Made by a program: the position numbers and the translations under genes. The notes under the pieces were generated by a model. It was given only the letters and a program-made list of their open reading frames with translations, did not search any database and had not been told where the DNA came from. DNA of 64,000 bases from Microvirga antarctica (GTDB taxonomy: Bacteria; Pseudomonadota; Alphaproteobacteria; Rhizobiales; Beijerinckiaceae), in NCBI RefSeq assembly GCF_017921815.1, contig NZ_JAGEMM010000008.1, positions 1-64,000 of the forward strand, read 5' to 3'. This document shows, one piece after another, positions 51,087-62,109 of the stretch; positions within the stretch are counted from its first letter, which is position 1, and every line of letters starts with the position of its first letter.

Positions 51087-51866
51087 TCACCCGCCGGCAA
51101 GGGCGAGATTGGACGTCTCCTCGAGAAAAGCCCGGATACGCGCGGCATTGCCGCCGAGATCGTGCTGGACGACGCGGGAGACCGAGCGGATATCGATGCG
51201 GCTGCCATCGGCCCTGGGTCGGATGCGCACGGTCACGTCGTCGGGAAGGCGCAACACGAAAGTGCGCGCCACGGCCTCCAGCCGCCCGGCCCCCTGCCGG
51301 CCGCCGGGCGGAATGGCCTCCACGACCTGCCACCCGAGCGTGGTGGCGGCCTTCTGGACAAGGGCGAAAGCCTCGGTAGGCCCCACATCGAGGGTCAGGG
51401 GCGCGATCTGCACATAGGCCTGTCTTTGCGCCTCGCGCACCTCCGGCGGGGCATCCGGCGGAACCCGCCCGCCGCGGGCGTCCAACGAAATCCGCGAGCG
51501 GGAATAGGCCGGGGGATTGTCCGTATCGGTGGAGATATCGTGGATCGGCGGAAGGGTCGCGGCCTTGAACGCCATGAGAGCCGGATAGGCCAGCACCAAT
51601 GCGGCGATCGCCAGACCCTTGATCGCGCTGCCGAGACCCTGTCGTCCCTCCTGCCAGATCCGAATGAACGCCACAAAGGAGAGCAGGACCGCCAGCAACG
51701 CCATCCCCACTCCGGCTCCCAGCGCGATAAAGCCCGCATCGTATTCGATCAGCCTGAAGCGGATCATGAGGGAAGCGATGCACGCCACTGCAAGGCCGAA
51801 CCAGGCCACCTTGGGGGACCACCGGGCAGGCCGGGAGAAGGGTTCTTCGATGATCACGTGGCGCAT
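51087..51866 (-). CDS. DUF1499 domain protein with membrane anchor
   Basis: Encodes 259 residues from ATG 51866; the longer frame to 51902 adds 12 residues. The first 120 residues contain three hydrophobic helices. The DUF1499 domain follows (about residues 125-255) with PPIHDISTDTDNPP, TLGWQVVEAIP and DVTVRIRP. DUF1499 proteins are common in alphaproteobacteria and their function is unknown. It is convergent with the MBL hydrolase gene and divergent from the MarR gene. Confidence 0.85.
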   Translation of the reverse strand: MRHVIIEEPFSRPARWSPKVAWFGLAVACIASLMIRFRLIEYDAGFIALGAGVGMALLAVLLSFVAFIRIWQEGRQGLGSAIKGLAIAALVLAYPALMAFKAATLPPIHDISTDTDNPPAYSRSRISLDARGGRVPPDAPPEVREAQRQAYVQIAPLTLDVGPTEAFALVQKAATTLGWQVVEAIPPGGRQGAGRLEAVARTFVLRLPDDVTVRIRPRADGSRIDIRSVSRVVQHDLGGNAARIRAFLEETSNLALAGG

Positions 51867-51997
51867 GGGGACGTCATACAAATCTTGTCGCGCCCACGCC
51901 ACTCTTGTTGTGGCAGTGCCACGCCCGAAGTGGCCGGGATGACGGGCCGCTTGGTTTCGATGTAAACTGTCGCACGCGACCTCAGGAGTTTCCGTCG

Positions 51998-52513
51998 GTG
52001 ACGCAGCCCGCCTCTCTCCAGACCCTCGACCCGGATGCCGATTCCCTGCGCGTCTGGTTCCGGTTCATCCGCCTCCATCGCCGGGCCACGAGCACGGTTG
52101 CGACCATCCTGCGGTCCATCGGCCTGTCCATCCCGCAATTTGACCTGCTCTCCACGCTGACCGAGCAGGAGGGCCTCAGTCAGCAGGAGCTGGCCCAGAG
52201 GCTGTATGTGACGAAGGGGAATGTGTCGGGCCTTCTGGACCGTATGGTGGAGGCCGGACTCGTGGAGCGTCGCGCCATCCCGGGGGACCGGCGCTCAAAT
52301 GCCCTGCACCTGACGACAAAGGGCCGGCATCTGGCCGAACAGGGGATCGCGGCGCAACAGGCCTATGTCGAAACGACGCTCGGCTCCCTGCCTCCGGAGG
52401 ATCTGCGGGACCTCGAACGGATCGTTCTGTCCTGGCGCGAACGGGCGCGCAAGGCGGAGGAGGCCCTCCGGGCCGATGAGACGCTGGGGATGATAACCGC
52501 GCCGCCCCGTTAG
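51998..52513 (+). CDS. MarR-family transcriptional regulator
   Basis: Encodes 171 residues from GTG 51998 with AGGAG 9 nt upstream; the frame is open from 51905. The winged helix-turn-helix covers about residues 50-115: LSQQELAQRLYVTKGNVSGLLDRM followed by the wing GLVERRAIPGDRRS. It should dimerise and repress targets, most plausibly itself or the DoxX-like gene 72 nt downstream, until a small-molecule ligand binds. No operator palindrome was identified with confidence. Confidence 0.92.
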   Translation: MTQPASLQTLDPDADSLRVWFRFIRLHRRATSTVATILRSIGLSIPQFDLLSTLTEQEGLSQQELAQRLYVTKGNVSGLLDRMVEAGLVERRAIPGDRRSNALHLTTKGRHLAEQGIAAQQAYVETTLGSLPPEDLRDLERIVLSWRERARKAEEALRADETLGMITAPPR

Positions 52514-52585
52514 CGTCTTGCAGACGGCTCACTGGTTCACTATTGCGAAAGTTACAGTACTACGGGACCGCACAAGGGAAGCAGC

Positions 52586-53008
52586 ATGACGCCGCATTGG
52601 ATCAAGACCATTTTGTCGAGCCGGATCACCGAGACCGTCGCCAGGGTCGTGTTCATGTTTCCGTTCTGGGGCAGCGGTCTGGCCAAGCTGATCGACTTTT
52701 CAGGCGGCGTGGCCGAGATGGCGCATTTTGGCCTGCAGCCCCCGGCCCTGTTCAATATCCTCACCATCATAGTCCAGCTCGGCGGCTCGGCGCTGGTCAT
52801 CGCCAATCGCTGGACCTGGCTGGGCGCGGGAGCCCTCGGGGTGTTCACCGCCCTGACCATCCCGATCGTCCATGCGTTCTGGCGGTTGCAGGGCGAGGAG
52901 GGGGTTGTGGCCTTCCACACGGCCACCGAGCATGTGGGCATGATCGGCGCGCTGGTCGTGGTGTCGATCCTGTCGGTTCGCCCACGGCCCGAGGCACTTC
53001 GTCGCTGA
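52586..53008 (+). CDS. DoxX-like membrane protein downstream of MarR
   Basis: Encodes 140 residues with GGGAAG upstream of ATG 52586. Four membrane helices with DoxX features are present: FMFPFWGSGLAKLIDF at the first helix and FTALTIPIVHAFWRLQGEEG in the loop before the last helix. It lies 72 nt after the MarR gene on the same strand, so co-transcription or regulation by MarR is plausible. It is only distantly similar to the other DoxX protein at 48859. Confidence 0.87.
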   Translation: MTPHWIKTILSSRITETVARVVFMFPFWGSGLAKLIDFSGGVAEMAHFGLQPPALFNILTIIVQLGGSALVIANRWTWLGAGALGVFTALTIPIVHAFWRLQGEEGVVAFHTATEHVGMIGALVVVSILSVRPRPEALRR

Positions 53009-53167
53009 ATCGGCCGTTTCCCGCCCGAACGCAACTTTGTTAATCCCGGATTAAGCTTGTGGCGGTCATGTGCTGAAAGCCAGCAAATGATCATGCGGCC
53101 GCCCTGAAGTTGTCACCTCACAGGTGGCGAATGTCAGGCCCAGTGCTGCCGACGTGGGAGAACCTTG

Positions 53168-53380
53168 ATGAACCGTCTCGCCGACCGTACCGTGCACGTC
53201 CCGACCCGATCTGGAACGCGCCACGATCCCGTCCGGGTGGCTGCAGGCCTGCCCCCGGCTTTCAAACCGGTGGCGCTGCCTGCCCTTGCGGCTGCCGTGG
53301 GCGCTGCCAAGATGTCGCCCGCCCGGGCCCCCAGGCCCGACGTCTCGGCCATCCTCCTCCGGCAGGAAGGCGACGACTGA
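53168..53380 (+). CDS. Hypothetical small protein
   Basis: Encodes 70 residues from ATG 53168 with GGGAG 9 nt upstream. The sequence is Arg-, Pro- and Ala-rich without membrane helices or recognised motifs (for example LPPAFKPVALPALAAAVGAAK). A hairpin follows at 53401-53423. It may be a real small gene or chance; the ribosome site and hairpin are its only support. Confidence 0.4.
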   Translation: MNRLADRTVHVPTRSGTRHDPVRVAAGLPPAFKPVALPALAAAVGAAKMSPARAPRPDVSAILLRQEGDD

Positions 53381-53400
53381 CACGTCCCTCCAAACGGAAA

Positions 53401-53423
53401 CGAGCGCCCTCATGGGGCGCTCG
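53401..53423. terminator. Hairpin between small gene and L,D-transpeptidase gene
   Basis: CGAGCGCCC pairs with GGGCGCTCG around TCATG. On the minus strand it is followed by a T-rich stretch (TTTCCGTTT), so it more likely ends the L,D-transpeptidase transcript. Confidence 0.6.
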
Positions 53424-53470
53424 CAGGATTGACGATGGGATCTTCTGGTCGAAGCCGGATCGCGTGACCT

Positions 53471-54058
53471 TCAGCGGACGATGACCGTCGCGTTCGTATC
53501 GGTGCGGTTGTAGAGATCGATCACGTCGATGTTGCGCATGCGGATGCAGCCGGACGAGACGGACAGGCCGATTTTCTCGGGCTCGTTGGTGCCGTGGATC
53601 CGGTACAGCGTGTCCTTGTTGCCCTCATAGAGATAAAGCGCGCGGGCGCCGAGCGGATTGTCCGGGCCGCCCTTGGTGTGCTTCACATGCGGCCAGCGGG
53701 CGATCATCTCGGCCGGCGGGTTCCAATCCGGCCACTCGGCCTTGCGTGCGACCCGCGAGACACCGGTCCAGCCATAGGCCTCGTCGCCCACCGCCACGCC
53801 ATAACGGATGGCCTTCTTGTTGGGCATGACGAAATAGAGGAAACGGTCCTTGGTATCGACCACGATCGTACCCGGCTGCTCTCCCGTGGGATCGTCGATG
53901 AGGTAGCGACCGTAGCGCAGATCCTCCTGCGCCTTCGGCACCAGCGCGATGTATTCCGCGTCACGGGCCGACACCTGCGGCTCGGGGACGCCTTTGAAGT
54001 TGCAGGCCGACAGCAGGGCGACGGCGGCCAGAGCGAGGGACAGGCGAGACAAGCGCAT
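53471..54058 (-). CDS. L,D-transpeptidase lipoprotein (YkuD domain)
   Basis: Encodes 195 residues from ATG 54058. The N-terminus is a lipoprotein signal (LSLALAAVALLSAC, lipobox LSAC). The YkuD domain follows, with IVVDTKDRFLYFVMPN and the catalytic signature HGTNEPEKIGLSVSSGCIRM with the nucleophilic Cys. It crosslinks peptidoglycan or attaches proteins to it in the periplasm, anchored in a membrane. The longer frame to 54190 is not used. It is monocistronic and divergent from the deacetylase-like gene. Confidence 0.93.
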   Translation of the reverse strand: MRLSRLSLALAAVALLSACNFKGVPEPQVSARDAEYIALVPKAQEDLRYGRYLIDDPTGEQPGTIVVDTKDRFLYFVMPNKKAIRYGVAVGDEAYGWTGVSRVARKAEWPDWNPPAEMIARWPHVKHTKGGPDNPLGARALYLYEGNKDTLYRIHGTNEPEKIGLSVSSGCIRMRNIDVIDLYNRTDTNATVIVR

Positions 54059-54251
54059 CGGTAAAGCTCTGCTGTGCGGCCGCATGGCCCATTTTCGGAT
54101 CGGCGGCGCCAATCGGCACGTGGACCGAGGGACGAATCGACTCCACCATTGCACGGACTGATGGAAAAATGTGTTGCACCGCGACAACATGGACGCGCAC
54201 TCGTTTCACTGCAACACTCCCGCCATCGTGTCCTCCCGCTTGAAGATCCCC

Positions 54252-55182
<931 letters not shown>

Positions 55183-55193
<11 letters not shown>

Positions 55194-56502
55194 GCCCGGA
55201 GGACACATCCGCCTGCGTCCGGGCGAAGGCGCGGTGACTCATGCCCGACAGGGCGCGCAGCAATTCCCCGAGCGCCAGCATCCGGCCACCGGCAACCAAT
55301 GCCAGAGCGAGCAGGGCCGCGGCCGGCGATAGCACCAGCGCGATGATCGCCGCCACGCCGCCGCCAGCAAGGGCAAGGCCCTGGATGATGACGAGGCGGC
55401 GCTGCTGCGGAAAGAGCGCGCAGGAATCGTTGAGCGGAGCCGCCAGCGCAACGAAGAGCTGGAACAGGGCGATGATGGGAACCGTCTCGCCGAGGCCCGC
55501 CAGCGCGGTCGTCTCGAGCCACGGATCGGCAAGCACCAGCGCGCCCGCCATCGCCGCGTAGGCGGTCCCGACCAGCAGCACCAGGCCCACCAGCATGAAC
55601 CGTCCGAAGACCGGGGTCTGACGGTGGTACGAGGGTCGCAGCTGGTTGAGAAAGACCGGCGTCGAGGCAGCCGTGATGATCTGCGTCGGCACGTCGAAAA
55701 TCCGGTATGCCAGGGCCGCGTGGCCGGCGAAGACGGCGCTTGCGGCCATCGGCATGATCAGCAGCGGCGACATGACGAAGGCGAGGGAAAAAAACGCGCT
55801 CGGCAGATTGTAGAACGGCAGGCTCTTCCAGCGTTTTGCCGTCACGATGATCGCCGTGGCTGACCAGCCCTGAAACACCCCCTGGCGATGCCGCCTCTGC
55901 CGCCACATGAGATAGAGCACACCACTGCCGTGACCGACGATATCGGCGACGGCGAAGCACAGGACGTCCTCCACCGGCGAGAGGACGAGCGCCACGAGCG
56001 TCACGGGCTGCACGAAGGACTGGATGATCGAGGCGCGGCCGAGCGCCTTGAAATCGCCGTCGCGGGTCGTGCGCGCAAAGGTAAGCCGCAACAGGCCCCG
56101 GGCGAGGATGGAGAGAGGCAGCATGGCGGCGAGCTCGAAGCGCATCCACCCGATCTCGGCAGCAGTCAGTGAGGCGGCGGTGAACACGAGCCAGAGGCCT
56201 GCGCCGACGCTCATGCACAGATGAAGGGCCGAGCGTGCCTCCGCCTCGTCGCGGGCGGCCACGATCGCCGCATCGTATCGCAGGAACAGCGCGATCCAGG
56301 CCAGCATCGCCAGGGTCTGGTAAACGCCGAATTCCGCGAAGGCCTGGATGTCGACGAGCCACGCGGCCACGATCAGCGTCACCAGCGACATGCCGCGGGC
56401 GCCGATCAGGCGCAGCGCCAGCGAGGCCGCGTCGCGAAGCGACCTGCCTGCGACCATGCCGTCGATCGCCGCTCGCAGCGAGCTCAGAAACGAGGACGAC
56501 AT
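55183..56502 (-). CDS. Polysaccharide flippase-like membrane protein (MOP/Wzx superfamily)
   Basis: Encodes 439 residues from ATG 56502 (MSSSFLSSLRAAIDG); the frame reaches 56604. It has about 12 hydrophobic helices and the Wzx-type pattern: an early LVTLIVAAWLVDIQAFAEFGVYQTL, then LPFYNLPSAFFSLAF and PLNDSCALFPQQRRLVIIQ. It probably flips a lipid-linked oligosaccharide across the inner membrane. It is isolated from the two glycan clusters of the window, among housekeeping genes. Confidence 0.82.
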
Positions 56503-56663
56503 CACTGGCCGAGCGCATCTGGCAAACAGCAACGACAAGACCTTTGCCGGCGGCCCGTCGCCGGGCGGCGGACGAGGCTCCGGCTTCCTGTGAGCCTGGT
56601 ACACCGTATTGTCATCGTCCGCTTGATGAGAAATGTCCCGGGTCTCAGAGGGAGACCGAGCTT

Positions 56664-57749
56664 TCAGGACTCAATTTGCTCTTCACCGAGCAGCTCGATC
56701 CCGAATCCGCTTAACCCTACGTAAGATCGGTGGGAATTGGCAAGGTTGCGGATGGACGCAACGCCGAGGTCGCGCAAAATTTGCGCGCCGAGGCCGATCT
56801 CGCGCCATTGACTGGACCGCTGCGCCTCTGATTCCGTCTCCTCGCTCTCGTTAAAACTCGTGGTCGGCACCCCGGCGGTTCCGTCGCGCAAGTAGACCAG
56901 AACGCCCTTGCCCTCTTTCGCGAAGCGCTTCATTGCCGCGTTGATGATCTTGCCGCCCTCGAAGATATCCGCCACCGAATCGGCCCGGTGGAGACGCACG
57001 GGAATGTTCTTGCCGTCGCCGATCCGCCCGTGAACGAGCGCCACGTGCTGCACGCTGTCGAACGGGGTCGAATACGAAAAGCCGGTGAAGGGTCCCCACT
57101 GCGTTTCGACCGGGAACGTCGCGATCCGCTCGACCAGTTTTTCCCGCGACTGGCGATAACTGATGAGATCCGCAACAGAGATGCGCTTGAGGCCGTGCTT
57201 CTGCGCGAAGACGTCGATCTGGTCGCCACGCATGACGGTGCCGTCGTCATTGGCGAGTTCGCAGATCACGCCCACCGGCGGCAACCCCGCAAGCTTGCAC
57301 AGATCCACCGCCGCTTCCGTATGGCCCGAGCGCATGAGCACGCCGCCATCCTTGGCGATGAGCGGAAAGACGTGGCCGGGGCGAACAAAATCCGACGCGC
57401 CCATATTGCCATTGGCGAGCGCCCGCACGGTGTTGGTGCGTTGCTCGGCCGAGATGCCGGTGGTGAGCCCGTGCTTGGTGTCGACCGTGACCGTGAAGGC
57501 GGTGCCCAGCGGCGCATCGTTGGCCGCCACCATCGGGTCGAGGCGCAGGCGCCGCGCCTCGGCGCCGGTCAGCGGCGCGCAGACGATGCCGCAGGTGTTG
57601 CGGATGATGAAGGCCATCTTCTCGGTCGTGCAGAGCGAGGCAGCAACGATCAGATCGCCCTCGTTCTCGCGATCGTCGTCGTCCGTCACGATGACGATGT
57701 CGCCCTGCGCAAAAGCTTCGAGGGCCTCGGTCACGCTATGGCACGTCAT
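56664..57749 (-). CDS. ribB: 3,4-dihydroxy-2-butanone-4-phosphate synthase with degenerate GTP cyclohydrolase II-like tail
   Basis: Encodes 361 residues from ATG 57749; the open frame runs to 58430 over aroC. Residues 1-205 are a complete RibB domain: VIVTDDDDRENEGDLIVAA, GHTEAAVDLCKLAG and DGTVMRGDQIDVF. The C-terminal 150 residues align with GTP cyclohydrolase II (WGPFTGFSYSTPF, VALVHGRIG) but read RLHRADSVADIF where the zinc-binding Cys-rich segment should be, so cyclohydrolase activity is not expected. Such RibB-RibX fusions are known in alphaproteobacteria. It provides the four-carbon unit for riboflavin. Confidence 0.93.
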   Translation of the reverse strand: MTCHSVTEALEAFAQGDIVIVTDDDDRENEGDLIVAASLCTTEKMAFIIRNTCGIVCAPLTGAEARRLRLDPMVAANDAPLGTAFTVTVDTKHGLTTGISAEQRTNTVRALANGNMGASDFVRPGHVFPLIAKDGGVLMRSGHTEAAVDLCKLAGLPPVGVICELANDDGTVMRGDQIDVFAQKHGLKRISVADLISYRQSREKLVERIATFPVETQWGPFTGFSYSTPFDSVQHVALVHGRIGDGKNIPVRLHRADSVADIFEGGKIINAAMKRFAKEGKGVLVYLRDGTAGVPTTSFNESEETESEAQRSSQWREIGLGAQILRDLGVASIRNLANSHRSYVGLSGFGIELLGEEQIES

Positions 57750-57838
57750 GGTCAATTTCCCCTGCTCGCTTTCCGGGCCTGTCTGAAACGCGCATGCGCG
57801 GACGGCCGGCCTTCGGTTTTTGGCTATGTGGGTGTCTT

Positions 57839-58951
57839 CTAACGGAAAGGCCAGGCGAGGGCATCTCCGACCTGCGCGCGATGACGCAAGACGTGGTCTG
57901 CCAGAACGCATGCCACCATGGCCTCGCCCACCGGCACCGCGCGGATGCCGACGCAAGGGTCGTGGCGTCCCTTGGTCGACACATCCGTTTCGCCGCCGGT
58001 GCGGGTAACGCTGGCCCGCGGCGTCAGAATCGAGGAGGTCGGCTTGACCGCGAAGCGGCACACCACCGGCTGGCCGGTCGAGATCCCGCCAAGCACGCCG
58101 CCCGCATGGTTCGACAGAAAGGTCGGCGCGCCGGCATTGCCGGGCCGCATCTCGTCGGCGTTCTCCTCGCCGCGAAGCGCCGCGGCCGCGAACCCCTCGC
58201 CGATCTCCACGCCCTTGACGGCATTGATCGACATCAGGGCGGCCGCAAGGTCCGCATCGAGCTTGCCGTAGATGGGCGCGCCCAGTCCCGGCGGCACCCC
58301 CTCCGCGACGATCTCGAGGACCGCACCGATGGACGAGCCGTCCTTGCGCAAGCCGTCGAGATAATCCTCGTAGAAGGCTGCGGCTTCCGCATCCGGGCAG
58401 AAGAACGGGTTGAGGAGCACCTCGTCCCAATCCCAGCGGCTGCGGTTGATGAGATGCGGCCCCATCTGCACCAGGGCGCCCCGGATCGTGATGCCCGGCA
58501 CGACCTTGCGGGCGACTGCACCGGCCGCCACCCGGGCGGCCGTCTCGCGCGCAGAGGACCTTCCGCCGCCGCGATAATCGCGGATGCCGTATTTCACGTC
58601 ATAGGTGTAGTCGGCGTGGCCGGGCCGATAGGATTCCTTGATCTCGGAATAATCTTTCGAGCGCTGGTCGACATTCTCGATCAGCAGGGAGATCGGCGTT
58701 CCGGTCGTCACCTGCTGGCCGGTGCGCTCGTCGACGAACACCCCCGACAGGATCTTGACCGCGTCGGGCTCCCGCCGCTGGGTGGTGAAGCGCGACGTGC
58801 CGGGGCGGCGGCGGTCGAGTTCGGCCTGGATCTCCGCCACATCCAGCGGGATGCGCGGCGGACAGCCGTCGATGACGCAGCCAAGCGCCGGCCCATGGCT
58901 CTCGCCGAAGGTGGTGACGCGGAAAAGGTGACCGAAGGTGTTGTGTGACAT
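57839..58951 (-). CDS. aroC: Chorismate synthase
   Basis: Encodes 370 residues from ATG 58951 ([20 protein letters not shown], the family signature); the longer frame to 58999 is not used. Other markers are [39 protein letters not shown] and [13 protein letters not shown]. It converts 5-enolpyruvylshikimate-3-phosphate to chorismate with reduced FMN. It lies 89 nt upstream of ribB on the same strand, and phosphatase and fabI genes precede it. Confidence 0.97.
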   Translation of the reverse strand: MSHNTFGHLFRVTTFGESHGPALGCVIDGCPPRIPLDVAEIQAELDRRRPGTSRFTTQRREPDAVKILSGVFVDERTGQQVTTGTPISLLIENVDQRSKDYSEIKESYRPGHADYTYDVKYGIRDYRGGGRSSARETAARVAAGAVARKVVPGITIRGALVQMGPHLINRSRWDWDEVLLNPFFCPDAEAAAFYEDYLDGLRKDGSSIGAVLEIVAEGVPPGLGAPIYGKLDADLAAALMSINAVKGVEIGEGFAAAALRGEENADEMRPGNAGAPTFLSNHAGGVLGGISTGQPVVCRFAVKPTSSILTPRASVTRTGGETDVSTKGRHDPCVGIRAVPVGEAMVACVLADHVLRHRAQVGDALAWPFR

Positions 58952-59027
58952 GGCGCTGACCCCGTGCGCGTCTTTACGAACCAGCGTCCCGAAGGTCAAA
59001 CACTCTGCGGCCGCAAAGCCGCCGGGA

Positions 59028-59420
59028 TCACTCGACGCGGATGCGGTAGGTCTGGGTCATGAGCGTCTCCGGACCGGAATCGGTGGAAGACCACGGGATA
59101 TCGATGCTCACCTCGTCGGCACCCTTGAACCCCTTATCGGGCGTGTAGATGTAGGCGAGGCCGCGCACCTTCGTGTTCGGGCAGCGATTGTCTTTGCCCA
59201 GCACCTGCTCGTGCGGAACGATTTGCAGCGTCCCGTAAGACGGCTTCTGCCGGATTTTCACCGCCGGTATCTGCGAGGGGTAACAGGTGTCGACCTCGTA
59301 CCCGAGGAACCCGCCGAGGGCGGAGCGCCCGTTGGCCTTGACCGTGCGGTCGGTCGTCTCGGCCGAAACGGCGGTTGCCAATGCGATGAAGCCTGTCACT
59401 GCCAGCACCAGAAAACGCAT
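59028..59420 (-). CDS. Exported protein of unknown function
   Basis: Encodes 130 residues from ATG 59420. The signal peptide is [20 protein letters not shown], cleaved before ETTDRTV. The mature protein contains two cysteines (CYPSQIP and RCPNTK) that may form a disulfide, and a beta-rich C-terminal half ([20 protein letters not shown]) like bacterial repeat or Ig-type domains. No definite family. It sits between aroC and the phosphatase gene on the same strand. Confidence 0.78.
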   Translation of the reverse strand: MRFLVLAVTGFIALATAVSAETTDRTVKANGRSALGGFLGYEVDTCYPSQIPAVKIRQKPSYGTLQIVPHEQVLGKDNRCPNTKVRGLAYIYTPDKGFKGADEVSIDIPWSSTDSGPETLMTQTYRIRVE

Positions 59421-59490
59421 AGCCCACCCCGTATTTATTTCGCAACTAAGTTGCATAAACGGGTTTGAGGCGTCAACGTTTCCTTTGGAT

Positions 59491-60084
59491 TTATTCCCAG
59501 TAGTGCTTGCGCCCCTCGATGACCAGAACCTTGCCCTGCCAGATATCGATGCTGGCGGCATGGCGGGTTGAGACGCCGCAGGCGACGGCGAGGAAGGCGC
59601 GTGCGACGCCCCCATGGGCCACCAGCACGGTGTCGCGGGTCAGGTCGTCGAGGATCGGGCGGACGCGGTCGGCCAGCATCGCGTAGCTTTCGCCGCCGCC
59701 GGGCGGGGCGTAGTTCCACTTGTCGCGCTCGCGCAAGGCGGCGAGTTGCGGCTCGTGCTTGCGGACCTCTTTCCAGGTCATGCCCTCCCACGATCCGAAG
59801 GTGAGTTCCACCAGCCGGTCGTCGAGGCGGTAATAATTGGGATAGAGGCCGATCGCCTCGCGCAGGCGCTCCATGGTCTCGCGGGTGCGGGTCATGGGAC
59901 TGGCGACGTAATCGAGATCCTCGAATTGCGGCACCAGGGCGCGCAGCCGCCGGCCGGCCTCCTCGGCCTGGACCCGGCCGACATCGTTGAGCGGAATATC
60001 CTTCTGGCCCTGCAGGCGGCCTTCCAGGTTCCAGTCCGTTTCGCCGTGCCGGATGAAGTAGATTGTCGGCCTTGTGTCGCTCAC
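59491..60084 (-). CDS. Histidine phosphatase (phosphoglycerate-mutase-like)
   Basis: Encodes 197 residues from GTG 60084, which overlaps the fabI stop (GTGA). The catalytic histidine is in FIRHGETDWNLEGRLQG, the second arginine in SPMTRTRETMERL and the second histidine in VLVAHGGVARAF, so the family site is complete. Its substrate is unknown: it could be a small phosphomonoester, or an alpha-ribazole-phosphate-type role is possible. It is translationally coupled to fabI. Confidence 0.92.
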   Translation of the reverse strand: MSDTRPTIYFIRHGETDWNLEGRLQGQKDIPLNDVGRVQAEEAGRRLRALVPQFEDLDYVASPMTRTRETMERLREAIGLYPNYYRLDDRLVELTFGSWEGMTWKEVRKHEPQLAALRERDKWNYAPPGGGESYAMLADRVRPILDDLTRDTVLVAHGGVARAFLAVACGVSTRHAASIDIWQGKVLVIEGRKHYWE

Positions 60085-60911
60085 GCGCCCTCTTTGTCCA
60101 GTGAGAGGTCCGGCGCTTCGGGGTTCTTCATGCCAACCACGTGGTAGCCCGCATCCACGTGGAGGATTTCGCCCGTCACGCCGCGCGACATGTCCGACAG
60201 GAGATAGGCGGCGCTCTCGCCGACCTCCTCGGTGGTCACGGTCCGGCGCAGGGGCGAATTGTATTCGTTCCACTTCAGAATGTAGCGGAAATCGCCGATG
60301 CCCGAGGCGGCCAACGTCTTGATCGGCCCCGCCGAGATGGCGTTGACGCGAATGTTCTGCGGTCCGAGATCGGCCGCGAGATAGCGCACCGAGGCCTCGA
60401 GCGCGGCCTTGGCGACGCCCATGACATTGTAATGCGGCATCCACTTTTCGGCGCCGTAATAGGTCAGCGTGAGCAGCGACCCGCCATTGGTCATCAGCTT
60501 CTCGGCCCGCTGGGCGACGGCCGTGAAGGAATAGCAGGAGATCAGCAGGGACTTGGTGAAGTTGCCTTCGGACGTTTCGACATAACGGCCGGTCAGCTCA
60601 TCCTTGTCGGAGAACGCAATGCAGTGGACCACGAAATCGACCGAACCCCAGAGCGTCTTCACCGCGGCGAAGACCGCGTCGATGCTGTCGGGATCGGTGA
60701 CGTCGCAATGGCCGACGACTGCCGCATCGAGTTCCTTCGCCAGCGGTTCGACGCGCTTCTTCAACGCATCGCCCTGATAGGTGAAGGCGAGTTCGGCGCC
60801 GTGCTTGCGCGCTGCCTGCGCGATGCCCCAGGCGATCGACCGGTTGTTCGCGACCCCCATGATCAAGCCGCGCTTTCCGGCCAAAATGCCGGGCGCCGAT
60901 GTGTGCGCCAT
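60081..60911 (-). CDS. fabI: Enoyl-ACP reductase (NADH)
   Basis: Encodes 276 residues with the FabI-type cofactor site GVANNRSIAWGIAQAARKHG, catalytic Tyr and Lys in YYGAEKWMPHYNVMGVAKAALE, and INAISAGPIKTLAASGI. It performs the last reduction of fatty-acid elongation and is the target of triclosan. The following phosphatase gene overlaps its stop by 4 nt. Confidence 0.96.
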   Translation of the reverse strand: MAHTSAPGILAGKRGLIMGVANNRSIAWGIAQAARKHGAELAFTYQGDALKKRVEPLAKELDAAVVGHCDVTDPDSIDAVFAAVKTLWGSVDFVVHCIAFSDKDELTGRYVETSEGNFTKSLLISCYSFTAVAQRAEKLMTNGGSLLTLTYYGAEKWMPHYNVMGVAKAALEASVRYLAADLGPQNIRVNAISAGPIKTLAASGIGDFRYILKWNEYNSPLRRTVTTEEVGESAAYLLSDMSRGVTGEILHVDAGYHVVGMKNPEAPDLSLDKEGA

Positions 60912-61032
60912 AGTCTCACCTAAATCGTCGCTGGACGGATCTGAAAGATGGCTTCTTTAACCGACCCCGCCGCCAGGGGGAAGGGACTCGGCCCCCGGCA
61001 ACGCGGATTTGCGGAATTAGGAGTGGAGGATC

Positions 61033-61989
61033 CTACTCGGCGTCTGTTCCGCGCCGCTTGCGCGCATAGGCGAGAAGGTCCTCGTCGACCACATCCGGCA
61101 ACTGGATGGCGGCGGTTGCCAGGATATCGCCTGCGCCGGTCTTGCCCGGTAGCCCCTTGCCGCGCAGACGGAAGGTGCGGCCTGAATTGGTCATCGGCGG
61201 GATTGTCATCGACACCGCGCCCGTGAGGGTGGGGATGCGCACGGCGCCACCCAGCACCGCATCCTCGATGGCAATCGGCAGCGTCAAACGAAGATCGGAG
61301 CCGTCCGGGGTGAACCGCTCATGAGGTGCGAAGCGGATCGTCAGCAGGGCATCGCCGGGCTCCGCATGCGGTCCTCCCTGGCCGAGCCCGCGCAGGCGGA
61401 TGACCTGGCCATCGGCGACGCCCTTGGGAATCACCACGTCCACGTCCCGGCCGGTGGGCAGCCGCAGGCGCTTCTTGGCTTCGCTTGCCACGTCCTCGAG
61501 GCTGACCGTCAGCACCGCCTCGACATCGTCTCCCTTCTGCTTCTGCGCCCGTCCGCCCCGGCGCTGCTGCGCCTCAGCACCCGGCGGAAACCCGCCACTG
61601 AAGAAATGCGAGAAGATGTCCTCGGCCGGGTCCGGGCCGCGGGTGGTGCGGCGACCGCCGAAAGGCCCGCCCGCGTTGAAATTGAAATCCGAAAAATCCT
61701 GCTGGCGCCCGCCGCCGCGTCCTGCGCCGAAGCCTTCGAAGCCCTGGAAACGCGGCTTGCCCTCGGCGTCGATCTCGCCCCGGTCGAACTGCGCCCGCTT
61801 TTCCTTGTCGCCCACGATCTCATAGGCCGAGTTCAGTTCGGCGAACTTGTCCTTGGCCTTGACGTCGTCCTTGTTGCGATCCGGGTGATGGACCTTCGCA
61901 AGCTTGCGGTAAGCCTTCTTGACCTCCGCTTCCGTTGCAGAACGAGGCACGCCAAGGATTTCGTAGGGGTCACGCATCATGTCATCCAT
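61033..61989 (-). CDS. DnaJ-family co-chaperone (CbpA-like, no zinc domain)
   Basis: Encodes 318 residues from ATG 61989 (61977 is an alternative); the frame to 62073 is non-family. A J-domain occupies residues 5-70 with the invariant HPD ([10 protein letters not shown]), then comes a Gly/Phe-rich linker ([18 protein letters not shown]) and the C-terminal substrate domains ([30 protein letters not shown]). The Cys-rich zinc region of DnaJ is missing, as in CbpA/DjlA-like proteins. It would stimulate DnaK ATPase. Confidence 0.93.
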   Translation of the reverse strand: MDDMMRDPYEILGVPRSATEAEVKKAYRKLAKVHHPDRNKDDVKAKDKFAELNSAYEIVGDKEKRAQFDRGEIDAEGKPRFQGFEGFGAGRGGGRQQDFSDFNFNAGGPFGGRRTTRGPDPAEDIFSHFFSGGFPPGAEAQQRRGGRAQKQKGDDVEAVLTVSLEDVASEAKKRLRLPTGRDVDVVIPKGVADGQVIRLRGLGQGGPHAEPGDALLTIRFAPHERFTPDGSDLRLTLPIAIEDAVLGGAVRIPTLTGAVSMTIPPMTNSGRTFRLRGKGLPGKTGAGDILATAAIQLPDVVDEDLLAYARKRRGTDAE

Positions 61990-62109
61990 TCGCCGTCGAA
62001 ACTTTGGCAGACAGGCATGACTACGCAGCCGTCGCACTGCCGTCCATATGGGAAAAGTGTTGCGTCTTTGCAACGCCTCTCTTGAGACGGCAGTAACACC
62101 TTGGACGAT

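Noticed and set aside
57750-58430. Extension of the ribB frame across aroC
   Set aside because: Same strand but a different frame from aroC, with Arg/Gly-rich shadow sequence. RibB proteins start at MTCHSV..., as at 57749.
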